From assembly GCA_040755395.1 (NCBI GenBank), contig JBFMAX010000001.1, positions 547,086-611,085 on the forward strand: DNA of 64,000 nt. Reading direction: 5' to 3'. This DNA is from Nitrospirota bacterium (GTDB lineage Bacteria > Nitrospirota > Nitrospiria > Nitrospirales > Nitrospiraceae). The notes under the pieces are model-generated. The model was not told the DNA's origin. It ran no database searches and saw only the letters and a list, made by a program, of their open reading frames with translations. The position numbers and the translations under genes were made by a program. Shown here piece after piece: positions 9,356-17,605 of the stretch. Within the stretch, counting starts at the first letter, position 1, and every line of letters starts with the position of its first letter.

Positions 9356-9447
9356 CGAACAGCGCATAGCTGGTAGCTCGGAGCGATTCGCTACCGGCTT
9401 TCTGCTCTCGACTATGAGCGATCAGCTATTCGCTGCTCGCTACTCGC
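9356..9447. repeat. AGCTATTCGCTACTCGC-type simple repeat
   Basis: Degenerate copies of GAATAGCTGGTAGC and their complements lie between the receiver gene and the convergent oxygenase gene. The repeat encodes the last residues (ASSE) of the oxygenase. Similar stretches occur near 15270-15372, 22010-22075 and 23640-23740. Confidence 0.6.
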
Positions 9448-10190
9448 GGCTTGCTTCCCCGCGTGAAGACGGTCCGCAGCCCGAAGTAGCCGAAGGCGTC
9501 CTTCAGGTTGGAATAGATCCGTTTGAAGGGCCCCATCTCCGGGTTGGTCACATACTCCATCGTCAGGACGATCCGCTCCTCGCCCTCGGCCAGCGGCGTG
9601 ACCGCGTGCCAGAGCTTGTCCCCGTTGAAGATGACCAGGTCGCCGGGCTCGGTCTTCAGCTCGAGATGCCGGGGGGTTTTGCCCGGAACATCTTTATAGA
9701 GCTCGCACACCAGCCGGCAGTGGTCGGACCGATCCACCAGCCCCATCAGGATCGTGTAGCGGGCGCCTTTGTAGTAAGACGTGTCGTAGTGAAATCCGAT
9801 ATGGTCTCCGGGCTCCGTGTAGTAGTAGAGGGCGCAGGAATGGGGATCGTGGTCCGGACAGAGCGTCACCCGGGCGTCGACCAGCCGGTCGAGAAAATTC
9901 ATGAACGCCGGTGAGCGGTACAGATCGAGAAAGCGGGGCGCCTTCTCGATGACCGTGAAGTAGCTGACGCTGCCCCCTTTCTTCCGGCCCGGGATGTAAT
10001 TGCGGTTCAGCTCCGATTTGACGGATTGGGCCTGCGGCACCAGGAGCGCCTCGACCACCGCCCGAGGCAGGAACTCCTTGAGATAGACGAACTCATTCTG
10101 ATCCCAGTACTCCTTCTTCACCCGCTCGAAATCAAGCGCGGCCACCGCCTGCTCGACGGCCTCGGCAACGAGCCCAGTCGTTATCTGCAT
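9426..10190 (-). CDS. Fe(II)/2-oxoglutarate-dependent oxygenase (prolyl-4-hydroxylase type)
   Basis: 254 residues from the ATG at 10190, which has GGAAAGG 8 bases upstream; a longer open frame upstream runs through a repeat element and is not credible. The double-stranded beta-helix signature is visible: HYDTSYYKG gives the HxD iron ligands, KLWHAVTPL the distal His, and the Arg of EERIVLTMEY would hold 2-oxoglutarate. The fold thus hydroxylates a substrate using O2 and 2-oxoglutarate, giving succinate and CO2. The substrate is unknown; related bacterial enzymes act on proteins or small metabolites. It stands alone, convergent with the receiver gene. A 199-bp inverted-repeat element abuts its ribosome binding site. 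Confidence 0.85.
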   Translation of the reverse strand: MQITTGLVAEAVEQAVAALDFERVKKEYWDQNEFVYLKEFLPRAVVEALLVPQAQSVKSELNRNYIPGRKKGGSVSYFTVIEKAPRFLDLYRSPAFMNFLDRLVDARVTLCPDHDPHSCALYYYTEPGDHIGFHYDTSYYKGARYTILMGLVDRSDHCRLVCELYKDVPGKTPRHLELKTEPGDLVIFNGDKLWHAVTPLAEGEERIVLTMEYVTNPEMGPFKRIYSNLKDAFGYFGLRTVFTRGSKPRVASSE

Positions 10191-10204
10191 CTTTTCATCC
10201 TTTC

Positions 10205-10403
10205 CTAGCCCTGATCCGAAATTCTTTCCAATCTTGAGTCCCCTACTCTCCTCACGCTCCCTTGGGGGAGAAGCTGCCGTGAGGCGGTTCTTCTCGAACC
10301 TACCCTCACCTGTCTCCTCTCCCTCCCTCGGGAGGGAGAGGATCCTTTCGGGAAACGGAGAAAGGCATCTTTTTCGAGACAACTATTTTCGGATCAGGGC
10401 TAG
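10205..10403. mobile_element. 199-bp MITE-like element, CTAGCCC family
   Basis: Ends are CTAGCCCTGATCCGAAA (10205) and its inverted copy TTTCGGATCAGGGCTAG (10403), 17 bp perfect. The inside carries two C-rich/G-rich palindromes and no gene. Its left end touches the oxygenase ribosome binding site. Two other elements here (18881, 24579) also start CTAGCCC. Confidence 0.7.
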
Positions 10404-10486
10404 TTCTGAGTGCTGAGTTCTATGTTCTGAGTGTATAGACTGCGTCTCACCTCCTGGTTACTCACTCGGAACTCAACACTCAGAAC
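10403..10486. repeat. long inverted repeat between lolA and oxygenase
   Basis: GTTCTGAGTGCTGAGTTC (10403-10420) pairs with GAACTCAACACTCAGAAC (10469-10486), 17 of 18 bases. The RNA would form a long stem just past the lolA stop; there is no U-run, so a plain Rho-independent terminator is unlikely. Confidence 0.65.
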
Positions 10487-10500
10487 TCACAACTACCCGC

Positions 10501-11208
10501 CTACGGCGGGCTCAGCGCCGGCGCTTTGACCACTTCGACGCCGGGCGGCACCTGGAATTCAAACACCGCGTCCTTCAAGCCCGTGTTCGGCTTGAGCCCG
10601 TTGAATTCGAAGGTCGCGACGTTCCCGCTGATCTCGTGTAGCGAGAGGCTCTTGATGAAATACGTCTTCGGTTGGACCTCCATTACGATCCGGTCCAGCG
10701 TGCGGACCGCTTCCGAATCCCTCCGCTTGGGCAGCAGCGTGACGAGCGGCAGCCCTCCCGCCCCGCGAGCTTTGCCGGGCGTCGGTTCGATGACGAACTG
10801 CTCCTCCAGCTTGGCCGCCCCCTGCAGCAGTTCCAACGGCGCCTTCGAGGCCGCCATCTGCGTCAACTTGCCGACCAGCACTTGCTTGTGCTCGGGCACG
10901 TACATCTTCACGTCGTCGTGGTTGACGTAAATCTCCTCGACGGACGGCTCCACGTAATCCCACCGCAGCCGCCCCGGCTTCTTGATATACACCCGGCCGG
11001 AGGACGCGATCGCCGTTGCAAAGCCTTCGATCCTGGTTTTCTGGGTAAACTCCGCCTGCAGGTCCTTCGTCTGCTCATACCGCGCCTGCACCTTCTTCAC
11101 AACCTCTCTGACTTCCCTGAGCGCCTTGTCCTCCGTCCCCTCCTCAGCCGCGCGGGCCGGTAGAACCGACCAAAAGGAAAAGGCCAGCAAGCAAGACACA
11201 AAGCTCAA
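10501..11208 (-). CDS. lolA: outer-membrane lipoprotein carrier LolA
   Basis: About 235 residues with a signal peptide ending PARA before AEEGTEDK, then a LolA body: LQAEFTQKTRIEG, SSGRVYIKKPGRLRWDY, KMYVPEHKQVLVGKL and a C-terminal VFEFQVPPGVEVV. LolA is a periplasmic chaperone that carries lipoproteins from the LolCDE exporter to the outer membrane, so the cell has an outer membrane. The start is uncertain: TTG 11208 gives a bare signal peptide without basic residues, while the open frame reaches 11511 through sequence with no coding character. A frame slip near the start is possible, because a second hydrophobic leader is open in the neighbouring frame. It follows ftsK on the same strand. 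Confidence 0.8.
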   Translation of the reverse strand: MSFVSCLLAFSFWSVLPARAAEEGTEDKALREVREVVKKVQARYEQTKDLQAEFTQKTRIEGFATAIASSGRVYIKKPGRLRWDYVEPSVEEIYVNHDDVKMYVPEHKQVLVGKLTQMAASKAPLELLQGAAKLEEQFVIEPTPGKARGAGGLPLVTLLPKRRDSEAVRTLDRIVMEVQPKTYFIKSLSLHEISGNVATFEFNGLKPNTGLKDAVFEFQVPPGVEVVKAPALSPP

Positions 11209-11368
11209 GAGGGTGCGGCAGCATGGAAAGCAAGGTCGCGGAGGAGCCGGTACCAGACCACATCTACTGGGAGTGATGGGGGTTGCGTCGCGAATTGCGC
11301 GCAGGCTCGGGCCCCGCACTTGCCGACCAGATGCGGTACGCCTTGGCGGACGGCGAGCACTGTTCGAA

Positions 11369-11402
11369 GTTCCGTTTAAGCGGAACTTTAAACGGAACAA
11401 GT
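11369..11402. repeat. nested palindrome between lolA and ftsK
   Basis: GTTCCGTTTAA, GCGGAAC and TTTAAACGGAAC form nested inverted repeats. Bases 11209-11507 otherwise show no convincing gene. Confidence 0.5.
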
Positions 11403-11507
11403 TGCGCAGCCGGGCAGATGGGAGGCTTAGTGCGGTCGAGCCGGAGCGCCTGAGCAGAGCAGCCCCCATCGCTCCACGACCTTGGCACATTTCGCTCAAA
11501 CAACTTC

Positions 11508-13931
11508 TCAAACTTCTTCCCCCACCGGCCCGCGCCTTCCCAACACCTCGCGCCGCCCATCCCGCGCCGGCGCGCTCACCAACCCCTCCTGCTCCATCCG
11601 TTCGATCATCCGCGCCGCCCGCGGGTACCCGACGCGCAGCCGGCGTTGGATCAGCGAGGCCGACGCCTGCCCGGAGGACAACACGATCTCTTTGGCCTGC
11701 TCGTACACTTCGTCCTGCTGCTCCTCCTCGGCCGCTTCTTCTTGGCGCAGCGCCTGCAGTTCCTCGCTGTAGGTCGGCGCGGCCTGCTGCTTGACGAACT
11801 CGACCACGCGCCGGACGTCGTCGTCGGCCACAAAGGAGCCGTGGAGGCGGGTGATCCGTCCCGTGCCGGAGGCGAGATACAGCATATCGCCTTTTCCCAG
11901 CAGCGCCTCCGCACCGTTCGCGTCGAGAATGGTCCGCGAGTCGGTCTTCGAGGACACCTGGAACGCGATCCGCGCCGGGAAGTTGGCCTTGATCAGTCCC
12001 GTGATGACATCCACCGAGGGACGCTGGGTCGCCAGCACGAGATGAATGCCGGCCGCGCGGGCCATCTGCGCCAGCCGCGCGATCTTGTCCTCCACGTCTT
12101 TCGGCGCCACCATCATGAGATCGGCCAGTTCGTCGATCATGACGACGATGTACGGCAACGGCTCCGGCGGAGTCTGCGGCGGCGTAGCCGCCCCGGCCGC
12201 GCTCCCCTCGGGAGCGGCGCTCTCGCCGGCGGACAGCCTCTCTTCTTCGGACAGAAAACGGATCGGCAACTCGGTCTGCTCCGGAGCGCCGGCCGACTTG
12301 CCTTCCGGCAGCACGCCCTGAGCCGCGGCGACCCGCCGGTTGTAGGCGTCGATATTGCGCACCCCCGCCTCGGCCAACAGTTTGTAGCGGCGCTCCATCT
12401 CCTGCACGACCCAGCCGAGTCCCCGGGCCGCCGACTTGGGATCGGTGATCACGGGCCGCAGCAAATGCGGAATGCCGTCGTAGGACTGCAACTCCAGCAT
12501 CTTCGGGTCGATCAAGAGCAGCTTGACTTCGTCCGGCCTGGCGGAAAACAAAATGCTCAGCAGCATCGTGTTGAGGCTGACGCTCTTGCCGGCTCCCGTC
12601 GCGCCGGCGACCAGGAGATGCGGCATGGCTTTCAGATCGGCGGTGACGGGCACGCCGAAAATGTCTTTGCCCAGCGCCAACGTCAGCTTGGACCGTGATC
12701 GCGTGAAGGCGTCGCTCGTGACCACTTCTTTGAACGACACGGTTTCGCGGTAGCGGTTCGGCACCTCGATCCCGACCACCGATTTGCCGGGCAAGGGCGC
12801 GACGATCCGCAGGCTCATCGCTTTCAGGGCCAGGGCCAGGTCGTCGGCCAGGTTCACGATGCGGGCGACCTTGACGCCGGGCGCCGGCTCGAATTCGTAC
12901 ATCGTCACCACCGGTCCCGGATGAACTTCCGTGACCTTGCCCTCGATGCCGAAACTCAAGAGCGCGCGCGTCAGCACATCGGACTGCGCCTTCAGCTCCT
13001 CCTCGGTCATGCGCGCCAACGGGCCGGAAGGATCGCTCAAGAGTTCGTTCGGATCCGGCAGCACGTAGCCAGTGGACACGACCCTCGGCGGCGTCACGTC
13101 GGGCTCCGGGTCCGCCTCCTCCGCGGGCTTGGGGACGGGCTTGGCGCCGGTGCGAATGCGCGGCAGCTCCGGCATCGCCGGGAGTTCAAGCTCTTCTTCC
13201 TCGTCGATCTCGTCGGCCCCGGTAGCCCGGTTCATCCGCGCCGTCTTGGGCTTGGCTCTCCGCCCGGCCTCTTCTCGCTCTTCGCCCCCGGATCGTTCGG
13301 GCATCAGCGCCGACGCCGCTTCTTTTACGGACCCCCACCACGCCGGCACCCGTCGAGACAGGCCCAGCAGCGACACCGGCACCACGCCCAACAACGACAC
13401 CACCAGACCGGCCAGGATGATGATGTGGGCGCCGGTGCTGGCGAAATACGCGCGCAGGCCGTCCGCGATGAACCGGCCGCAGACCCCGCCCGCCATCCCG
13501 CGGGAGACCAACCCGCTCGACCAGGTCGGCACGCCGACGACCTCCAGATGGAACAAAGCGCTCAACAGCAGCAGGAACGCCAGCGAGCTGATCGCGCCGC
13601 GAACCGTCACCCCGACCCACCCTTGCGTGAAGCAGCGGACCCCCAAGAGCCCCAAGGCGAACGGGAAGACGTAGGCGGCGGCGCCGATGACGTGAAACAA
13701 CACGGCCGCCAGGAACGCGCCGGCCGTGCCGATAAGGTTGTGCGCGGGTGTCTCGGCGGACGATCCCGCCCCGACCGACTGGACATCTCCGGGCACGAAG
13801 GAGACGAGACTCAGCAACGTCAGGAGACTCAGCGCGATGAGCAGGACGCCGATGATCTCGCGCTGGAGATGGGAAGAACGGGAAGAAGCACTGCGGGCGT
13901 CACCGCGCTTTGCCGTGGTGGATACACCCAT
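11508..13931 (-). CDS. ftsK: DNA translocase FtsK/SpoIIIE
   Basis: 808 residues from ATG 13931 (MGVSTTAK); an upstream open stretch is repeat-derived. Four to five membrane helices occupy residues about 25-200, then an acidic/proline-rich linker to about 300 and a RecA-type motor with Walker A GATGAGKS and Walker B MIDELADLMM. The C-terminal gamma winged helix is present (ASASLIQRRLRVGYPRAARMIE) and would read KOPS sites. FtsK pumps chromosome ends across the closing septum and activates XerCD recombination at dif; a Xer recombinase lies at 37722. The motor carries a Gly/Ala/Pro-rich insert between the two Walker-region halves (around 12150-12320), a common variable loop. Confidence 0.95.
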   Translation of the reverse strand: MGVSTTAKRGDARSASSRSSHLQREIIGVLLIALSLLTLLSLVSFVPGDVQSVGAGSSAETPAHNLIGTAGAFLAAVLFHVIGAAAYVFPFALGLLGVRCFTQGWVGVTVRGAISSLAFLLLLSALFHLEVVGVPTWSSGLVSRGMAGGVCGRFIADGLRAYFASTGAHIIILAGLVVSLLGVVPVSLLGLSRRVPAWWGSVKEAASALMPERSGGEEREEAGRRAKPKTARMNRATGADEIDEEEELELPAMPELPRIRTGAKPVPKPAEEADPEPDVTPPRVVSTGYVLPDPNELLSDPSGPLARMTEEELKAQSDVLTRALLSFGIEGKVTEVHPGPVVTMYEFEPAPGVKVARIVNLADDLALALKAMSLRIVAPLPGKSVVGIEVPNRYRETVSFKEVVTSDAFTRSRSKLTLALGKDIFGVPVTADLKAMPHLLVAGATGAGKSVSLNTMLLSILFSARPDEVKLLLIDPKMLELQSYDGIPHLLRPVITDPKSAARGLGWVVQEMERRYKLLAEAGVRNIDAYNRRVAAAQGVLPEGKSAGAPEQTELPIRFLSEEERLSAGESAAPEGSAAGAATPPQTPPEPLPYIVVMIDELADLMMVAPKDVEDKIARLAQMARAAGIHLVLATQRPSVDVITGLIKANFPARIAFQVSSKTDSRTILDANGAEALLGKGDMLYLASGTGRITRLHGSFVADDDVRRVVEFVKQQAAPTYSEELQALRQEEAAEEEQQDEVYEQAKEIVLSSGQASASLIQRRLRVGYPRAARMIERMEQEGLVSAPARDGRREVLGRRGPVGEEV

Positions 13932-13999
13932 ATCGCGCGGATGGTAACACCTTGACCGGCACGGGGCAAGAGGCGGCGCGCTGGTGGCGCGCCGGACGG

Positions 14000-14108
14000 C
14001 GCGAATGAGGAATGTGGAATGTGGAATGGTCAGGATTACGTGACGACTCCGAGCTCCGCATTCCGCATTCCGCATTCCTTATTCCGCATTCCGCATTCCG
14101 CATTCCCT
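14000..14108. repeat. GGAATGC/GCATTCC simple repeat array
   Basis: Many copies of GGAATGTGGAATG and GCATTCCGCATTCC lie between ksgA and ftsK, in both orientations. The array supplies the last residues (ECGMRNAE) of KsgA and an unlikely N-terminal extension of FtsK. Confidence 0.7.
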
Positions 14109-14900
14109 CGAGCGGAATGCTCTGGCGAGCGCCACGTACTCATCGAGTGAGAGGGTCTCCGCGCGACGGGAGGGGTCGATGCCGCACTGCTTCAGCGCAT
14201 GAACGATCAGTTCCTGCGGAATCCCTTCGTCCCGGAGCGAGTTGGACAGCGTCTTGCGCCGATGGGCGAAGGCGGCCTTGACGATCCGCCTGAAGCCAGC
14301 CTCCTCTTCCTTTCCTAGTCGGCCGGTGGGCCTTATCGCGAAACCGACCACGGCGGAGGCGACGTCCGGACGCGGGCGAAAACACTCGGCCGACACGTGA
14401 AAGGCCGGGCGCACGTCGGCGGCGTAGCTGGCCAGCACGGACAGGACCCCGTAATCCTTGGTGCCCGGTTGGGCGACCAGCCGATCGGCCACCTCGGCCT
14501 GCAGCATCAGCGTCATGCGGGCGATCCGGTCGCGGGCATCGAGGAGCCGGAACAGCAACGGGGTCGAAACGTAATAGGGCAGATTCGCCACGACGACCGT
14601 TCGAAGCGGCAGCGACTCATACGGAAACTCCAACGCGTCCCTCAGGCGCAGATCGAGATTGGCGCGTCCGCGAAATGCCTCCGCCAGATACGCGTGCAGT
14701 TTCGGGTCGAGCTCGACGGCGATCACCCGCCCGGCCGCTTCGCAGAGCAGGTGCGTCAGAATCCCCCGCCCCGGTCCGATCTCCAGCACGGTCTCGTCGG
14801 CCCGCGGGGCGGCAAGCGAGACGATTTTGCGGGCGATGTTCTGATCGACCAGGAAATGCTGGCCCAGACGTTTGAGGGCCGGTGGGAGAGGAAGCGTCAT
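14079..14900 (-). CDS. ksgA: 16S rRNA dimethyladenosine transferase KsgA/RsmA
   Basis: 273 residues from ATG 14900; a TTG 27 bases upstream is less likely. RLGQHFLVD at the N terminus, SAM-binding EIGPGRG, acidic VELDPKL and the catalytic NLPYYVSTPL (N-L-P-Y) are all there, as is the C-terminal helical domain. It dimethylates two adjacent adenines in helix 45 of 16S rRNA late in 30S assembly. The gene lies two genes downstream of pdxA, as in the classic pdxA-ksgA arrangement. The C-terminal RSRECGMRNAE is read from a simple repeat array and is probably a recent, neutral replacement of the original end. Confidence 0.95.
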   Translation of the reverse strand: MTLPLPPALKRLGQHFLVDQNIARKIVSLAAPRADETVLEIGPGRGILTHLLCEAAGRVIAVELDPKLHAYLAEAFRGRANLDLRLRDALEFPYESLPLRTVVVANLPYYVSTPLLFRLLDARDRIARMTLMLQAEVADRLVAQPGTKDYGVLSVLASYAADVRPAFHVSAECFRPRPDVASAVVGFAIRPTGRLGKEEEAGFRRIVKAAFAHRRKTLSNSLRDEGIPQELIVHALKQCGIDPSRRAETLSLDEYVALARAFRSRECGMRNAE

Positions 14901-14927
14901 AGAATCTTCAACCCAGGAACAAGACAA

Positions 14928-15251
14928 TCATCCCGCGCCGGTCGGCGGCACCTTGCTCTTCACATCCTTGACGAGGGCCAGCAGGACATTCCGGTAGAAC
15001 TCGATTTCATCGTTGAACTCTTCGAACAGATCATAGGTGAAGGACGGCCCCGGTTGCTTCCCGGCAAATTGCTGGGCTTCTTTCCGCCCGACATATTGCT
15101 CGATCAGCGGCACCGTCTTGGCTTTCCATTTCACAATGCGCTCCTTCCCTGCGACCGCGTTCAAGTCCTCCGCCGTCTGCTTCGAAATTCCTTCCAGTTC
15201 CTTGAGCTGCTGCTGAAGCATGGTCAGAGCTGCGTTGAGCTGATCGGTCAT
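14928..15251 (-). CDS. small coiled-coil protein of unknown function
   Basis: 107 residues from ATG 15251, with GGAG seven bases upstream. I do not recognise a family. Residues 1-40 (LNAALTMLQQQLKELEGIS) look like an amphipathic coiled coil; the second half is charged and helical with an acidic stretch (LFEEFNDEIEFYRN). No signal peptide or membrane helix, so cytoplasmic. It sits between pdxA and ksgA with 27 bases to ksgA, so it is probably co-transcribed. Regular base composition and a good ribosome binding site support it as a real gene. Confidence 0.7.
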   Translation of the reverse strand: MTDQLNAALTMLQQQLKELEGISKQTAEDLNAVAGKERIVKWKAKTVPLIEQYVGRKEAQQFAGKQPGPSFTYDLFEEFNDEIEFYRNVLLALVKDVKSKVPPTGAG

Positions 15252-15312
15252 GTCTTCGCTCCTCTGTCTGTAGCGAATAGCTGGAAGCCAATAGCGAGCA
15301 GCTTTGTGCTGT

Positions 15313-16380
15313 TCACTCTCTGTGTGGCTTTTCTGCTGTTCGCTGCCTGCTATTCGCTGTTCGCTGAGATGCCAGCTTGGCAGCGAGCTTGACCGCTTCG
15401 AGCAGGCTCCCAGGGTCCGCGACCCCCTTCCCCGCAATGTCGTACGCTGTCCCGTGATCCACGGACGTGCGGATGATCGGGAGCCCTACCGTGACATTCA
15501 CACATTTCCCGAACGCCACCAGCTTCAGCGGGATCAGCCCTTGATCGTGGTACATGGCCACAACGCCGTCATAGTCTCCGCGGACCGCCTTCCCGAACAA
15601 CGTATCCGCCGGCAACGGATCGCTGGCCTGAATGCCGGCCTTCCGAGCCCGCCGCACCGCCGGTCCGATGCTGCGCACCTCTTCATCGCCGAACAAGCCG
15701 CTTTCGCCGGCATGGGGATTCAACGCCGCGACGCCGATCTTGGGCTTGCGGACGCCGAAATACTCCCGCAAGCCCTTGTCGGCGAGACGGATCGCCTTCT
15801 CGATGCGTGCCGGCGTGAGCGCGGCGGAGAGGTCGCGGACGGCCACATGCGTCGTGACGAACATGATCCTGAGCGGCCCGCCGACGATCATCATGCCCGC
15901 TTCCTGACTGCGGGTGAGATCGGCCAGCAGTTCGGTGTGTCCGGGATAATGGCAGCCGGCCAGGTTGATCGCCTCTTTATTGATCGGCGCCGTCACGATG
16001 CCGTCGATACACCCGACTTCGGCCAACGCGACCGCTTTCTTGATGAACGCCACGGCCGCGACGCCCGTCTCGACGCTCGCCTCGCCCATCCGGTATCGGC
16101 CGAGCGGTTTCTTCAACGGATCCGATACCGCGACCTGACCGGGACGACCGATCGGCTGCTCATGCCCTGCAACCGTGACCGTGTTCAACGGCAGCTTCAG
16201 CCACCGGATCGTCCGCGCCATGACGGGCAATGAACCGATCACGAGGGGCCTACACAGACGGTACAGTTCACGGCTGGCCAGCGCCTTCGCCACCACCTCC
16301 GGCCCGATCCCCGCCGGATCGCCCATGGTGATTCCCAGCAGCGGGCGCCTGTCCGCATCTCTTGCCCGACTCTTCCCCAT
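15313..16380 (-). CDS. pdxA: 4-hydroxythreonine-4-phosphate dehydrogenase PdxA
   Basis: 355 residues from ATG 16380 (MGKSRARD). Family motifs are clear: GITMGDPAGIGPE at the N terminus, the metal-binding GHTELLA and YHDQGLIPLK, NPHAGE, and RTSVDHGTAYDIAGKG. PdxA oxidises 4-phosphohydroxy-threonine with NAD to the aminoketone used by PdxJ to make pyridoxine 5'-phosphate, in the DXP-dependent vitamin B6 route. The last 18 residues (ASQRTANSRQRTAEKPHRE) are read from an AGCGAATAGC-type repeat, not from family sequence. It heads a minus-strand run toward ksgA. Confidence 0.95.
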   Translation of the reverse strand: MGKSRARDADRRPLLGITMGDPAGIGPEVVAKALASRELYRLCRPLVIGSLPVMARTIRWLKLPLNTVTVAGHEQPIGRPGQVAVSDPLKKPLGRYRMGEASVETGVAAVAFIKKAVALAEVGCIDGIVTAPINKEAINLAGCHYPGHTELLADLTRSQEAGMMIVGGPLRIMFVTTHVAVRDLSAALTPARIEKAIRLADKGLREYFGVRKPKIGVAALNPHAGESGLFGDEEVRSIGPAVRRARKAGIQASDPLPADTLFGKAVRGDYDGVVAMYHDQGLIPLKLVAFGKCVNVTVGLPIIRTSVDHGTAYDIAGKGVADPGSLLEAVKLAAKLASQRTANSRQRTAEKPHRE

Positions 16381-16410
16381 TGCCTCTCGCCCCTCGCCTG
16401 CTGTCCACCA

Positions 16411-16445
16411 CGCGTCACGCATCACGCTTCACGCATCACGCCGTC
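16411..16445. repeat. TCACGCA heptamer repeat
   Basis: GTCACGCATCACGCTTCACG-type heptamers between pdxA and the exchanger gene. The same heptamer occurs at 17481-17505 (inverted) and inside xerC at 38321. Confidence 0.65.
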
Positions 16446-17448
16446 ACGATCCGTACAGATACACCGTATATCCGATATACAGCAGCGCGCTGCCGCCTAA
16501 CAACCAGGGCCGCCAATGGCCGCCCCACAGCAGTTGCCCCAAGCTGAGCCCGACCGCCGCCACCGCCAGCAACATGGTGATGAGCGCCGACGGCGCCAGC
16601 GCCCATTCCGTGCCGATCAGTCCGACCGACACCGGAAAGGTCCCTTGAAACACCATCGCCCCGGTAACGTTGCCGACGGCAAGCCGGTCTTTCTTCCGAT
16701 ACAGCCAGAGAAAACTATTGGACATCTCCGGCAGCTCGGTGGCCAGCGGCGCAATCAGCAGCGCCAACAGCAACGGCGAGACGCTCAATTCGGCGGCGAT
16801 GGACTTAGCCGCGGTCACGAACAGGTGCGCGCCGATAACCAGCCCGGCAAGCCCCGCCAGTCCTTGCAGCGCAATCACGGTATACGCGGGCTTCGCGGCC
16901 TGTCTCGCAAAGAGCAACGGTTCGATATCGGCTCCCCCCTCGTCTTCCGCCGGAGCCGTAAACTTGATCTTCATATAATAGAGGTACATCCCCACCAACA
17001 GCAGCGCCGCCGCGTAATGCAGCGCCCGGGACGGCACGTAGGCGCAGACGACGGCCACCCCATAGCCGAGGAGGAAGAATTGGAGATCGACCCGCACCTC
17101 CCGATAATCCAGCTTGAAGGACGCCGTCCGCTTCCCGAGCCCGGCGTAGAGGAGCAGCAGGCCGGCCAGGATGGGCAGCACCAATGTGCTCAGCATGAAC
17201 GGGGCGCCGAGGATCGCGCCGAGGCCGACTTCGGTCCGCTCCTGGCCGCTCCCGAAGAAGATGGCGATGATCGGGATCGACGTCTCGGGCAACGTGGTCC
17301 CGACGGCGGCGAAAATGCTCCCCACCGCGCCTTCCGAGACTTTCATGCGCTTACCGAGCCATTCGATCCCGTTGGTAAAGAGCGCGCAGCCGCCTAATGT
17401 GATGACGACCGAGAGCACGAACAGCGCGACATAGGCCAGAACGGTCAA
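16444..17448 (-). CDS. Ca2+/Na+:cation antiporter (CaCA, YrbG type)
   Basis: 334 residues with about ten membrane helices. The two alpha repeats that bind the ion are present and inverted relative to one another: AVGTTLPETSIPIIA with GAILGAPF near residue 50-85, and IAPLATELPEMSNSF with GNVTGAMVF near 235-270. These hold the acidic residues (Glu of LPE) that coordinate cation. The protein would exchange calcium or another cation against sodium or protons across the inner membrane. The start is a TTG at 17448. It lies head-to-tail behind larC and before pdxA, with simple repeats on both sides, so co-transcription is uncertain. Confidence 0.85.
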   Translation of the reverse strand: MTVLAYVALFVLSVVITLGGCALFTNGIEWLGKRMKVSEGAVGSIFAAVGTTLPETSIPIIAIFFGSGQERTEVGLGAILGAPFMLSTLVLPILAGLLLLYAGLGKRTASFKLDYREVRVDLQFFLLGYGVAVVCAYVPSRALHYAAALLLVGMYLYYMKIKFTAPAEDEGGADIEPLLFARQAAKPAYTVIALQGLAGLAGLVIGAHLFVTAAKSIAAELSVSPLLLALLIAPLATELPEMSNSFLWLYRKKDRLAVGNVTGAMVFQGTFPVSVGLIGTEWALAPSALITMLLAVAAVGLSLGQLLWGGHWRPWLLGGSALLYIGYTVYLYGS

Positions 17449-17504
17449 GCAAGGCCTCGCAGCGAGACGAACGCGTCGTTCGTGAAGCGTGATGCGTGAT
17501 GCGT

Positions 17505-17605
17505 TGGACCGAAGAGAAAACCCGTTTCGTCCTTCACTCCTTACCCCTTTACCCCTTCCCTCTGCCCTCTTGCCCCTTACCCCTCACCCTTTACCCCTTA
17601 CTTTT
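17505..17605. repeat. ACCCCTTT/CTTACCCC simple repeat
   Basis: C-rich pyrimidine run of TTACCCCTTTACCCC units just past the larC stop; the larC C terminus (VTGKVRGKG) reads into it. A like run lies at 26095-26160. Confidence 0.6.

Noticed and set aside
11244..11511. N-terminal extension of LolA up to 11511
   Set aside because: It runs through a nested palindrome and has no coding character; LolA needs its signal peptide at the very start.
10982..11794. 270-residue plus-strand frame over lolA and ftsK
   Set aside because: Antisense to both genes and very rich in Arg, Pro and Ala; typical shadow.
13932..14075. 48-residue N-terminal extension of FtsK
   Set aside because: It is translated from the GGAATGC repeat; the ATG at 13931 starts right before the membrane helices.
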